DNA of 64,000 nt from an uncultured Erythrobacter sp. (GTDB lineage: Bacteria; Pseudomonadota; Alphaproteobacteria; Sphingomonadales; Sphingomonadaceae): the NCBI GenBank assembly GCA_947488085.1, contig CANKYI010000001.1, positions 248,001 through 312,000 of the forward strand, given 5' to 3'. Numbering within the stretch: position 1 is the stretch's first letter; each line of letters opens with the position of its first letter. Below the pieces are notes generated by a model. It searched no databases. It saw only the letters and a program-made list of their open reading frames with translations, and had not been told where the DNA came from. The translations under genes were made by a program, and so were the position numbers. Shown here piece by piece: positions 63,077 to 64,000 of this stretch.

Positions 63077-63793
63077 ATGTCCGATACGCTCACTATGGCC
63101 GCTCTGCTGATCCCGGCATTGATTATCGCAATTGTCTTTCACGAGGTTGGCCATGGATATGCGGCCAAAGCGTTGGGCGATGACACGGCCAGCGATTTGG
63201 GACGATTGACCCTGAACCCGATCAAGCATGTCGATCCGATTGGTACATTGCTGGTGCCCGGCGGATTGTTGCTGATGGGAGCGCCTGCGTTCGGTTGGGC
63301 AAAGCCGGTGCCGGTGAACCGCGCTCGGCTCGATAACCCGCGCTTTGGCATGATGGCAGTCGCAGCGGCGGGGCCAGCGGTCAATTTCGTGCTCGCTCTG
63401 ATCGGTACACTATTACTGGGTGTGCTTGGTTCGGGTGAGGGCGCGATTGTTGGTGCAACCGGGCTGGTTCTGGTTGCGGATGCGAGTGGGACTGTGTTGC
63501 CGTTAGAGAATGCGCTGCTCTATTTTGTGCTGATCAACCTGTTCATCGGTTTGTTCAATCTGCTTCCGATCCCGCCATTTGACGGGTCGCACATTGTCGG
63601 CGGATTGCTGCCGGGCAAGTTGCGGTTCCACTGGTATCGGCTGCAACGTTGGGGGATGCTGCTGATATTGGGCGTGATTGGTTATAGCTGGATCTTCGGG
63701 ACCGGCTGGTTGGCGGTCACTGTTTTACCGCTGGTTGAGTGGGCGATGACGACGTTGTTTGGCCTCGTCGATTACAATCCGGGCTTCTTCTAA
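63077..63793 (+). CDS. Site-2 protease family protein (M50)
   Basis: 238 aa membrane metalloprotease. Zinc motif HEVGH near residue 22, second motif NLLPIPPFDGSHIV near residue 158, and several membrane spans. Ends tail to tail with the glpD-like gene. Confidence 0.88.
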   Translation: MSDTLTMAALLIPALIIAIVFHEVGHGYAAKALGDDTASDLGRLTLNPIKHVDPIGTLLVPGGLLLMGAPAFGWAKPVPVNRARLDNPRFGMMAVAAAGPAVNFVLALIGTLLLGVLGSGEGAIVGATGLVLVADASGTVLPLENALLYFVLINLFIGLFNLLPIPPFDGSHIVGGLLPGKLRFHWYRLQRWGMLLILGVIGYSWIFGTGWLAVTVLPLVEWAMTTLFGLVDYNPGFF

Positions 63794-64000
63794 ACAGCGG
63801 CCTCGAACCACTGATCGATGCGTGCCTGTTCATCCGGGGACAGATGCAGGTAGAGCTTTGAACGGCGCTTCAACACGTCCTCACCCGTGGTCGCAAATTC
63901 TTGGGCTGCGAGATATTCCAGCTCCCGTGCATAGACGTCGCCGCCCATATGCGCTCCCAGATCATTGGTGCCCTGCGCATCGCCCAAAAGCTGCGCCATC
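63790..64000 (-). CDS. glpD: C-terminal end of a glycerol-3-phosphate dehydrogenase-like protein (partial)
   Basis: Only the last 69 codons are in the window. The sequence ARELEYLAAQEFATTGEDVL and RRSKLYLHLSPDEQARI matches the C-terminal cap of aerobic GlpD. The gene enters from the right edge and its start is not visible. Confidence 0.75.
   Translation of the reverse strand, partial: MAQLLGDAQGTNDLGAHMGGDVYARELEYLAAQEFATTGEDVLKRRSKLYLHLSPDEQARIDQWFEAAV

Noticed and set aside
1..64000. Search for CRISPR arrays, insertion sequences, prophage and integrase genes
   Set aside because: No regularly spaced repeats, transposase or phage genes were seen; the window looks like stable chromosome.

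Overview
The window looks like chromosomal DNA of an aerobic anoxygenic phototrophic alphaproteobacterium of the order Sphingomonadales, most likely Erythrobacteraceae (Erythrobacter/Porphyrobacter-like). The reasons are a photosynthesis gene cluster in the order bchX-bchC-crtF / crtD-crtC / bchO-bchD-bchI, a crtW-crtZ xanthophyll pair, an alphaproteobacterial ATPase zeta-subunit gene (DUF1476), TonB-receptor/lipoprotein gene pairs and moderately high GC. This assignment is inference from gene content; no database search was possible. Both ends cut genes: bchX on the left and a glpD-like gene on the right.

Layout. 1-9.5 kb: bacteriochlorophyll and carotenoid genes, with three TGT-N12-ACA-type (PpsR/CrtJ-like) palindromes and an unannotated 52-aa membrane protein gene. 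9.5-17 kb: a ferric-iron ABC transporter (permease divergent from ATPase and binding protein), ferredoxin-NADP reductase, a small secreted parvulin-like protein, an SDR and an aldo/keto reductase. 17-22 kb: a TonB-dependent receptor with its upstream beta-helix lipoprotein, and a TPR protein. 22-30.4 kb: a compact type IV secretion operon (VirB1, B2, B3, B4, B6, B9, B10, B11) with a PhoB-box-like element upstream, followed by ppk1-ppx (polyphosphate). 34-41 kb: queuosine precursor transporter, tRNA-Arg(TCT), a Nudix protein, a probable sigma-54-driven small RNA ending in a strong terminator, then grxD, bolA, the zeta subunit, a quinone reductase and leuD/leuC. 41-44.5 kb: thioesterase, crtW, crtZ and two tandem paralogous small proteins. 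44-49.7 kb: sufE and a greatly enlarged phage-shock (psp) operon read from a sigma-54 promoter and divergent from pspF. 49.8-52.3 kb: arsR-arsI, then small envelope proteins sharing a GWGN motif. 52.4-59.5 kb: rimP-nusA-ylxR-infB-(thioesterase, DUF1697)-rbfA. 59.5-64 kb: YceI, an AbgT transporter, thymidine kinase, GNAT, an M50 protease and the glpD end.

How the genes fit together. The left block makes bacteriochlorophyll a and spheroidene/spirilloxanthin-type carotenoids and is probably repressed by oxygen and light through PpsR. The iron transporter beside it could supply Fe for Fe-S and haem cofactors. The T4SS-ppk-ppx block may be phosphate-responsive. The psp block is the best candidate for something new. 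Besides PspA, PspB and PspC it encodes four, possibly five, extra single-membrane-span PspB-like proteins that share a C-terminal coiled-coil module, plus a 55-aa leader protein, all in one translationally coupled array.
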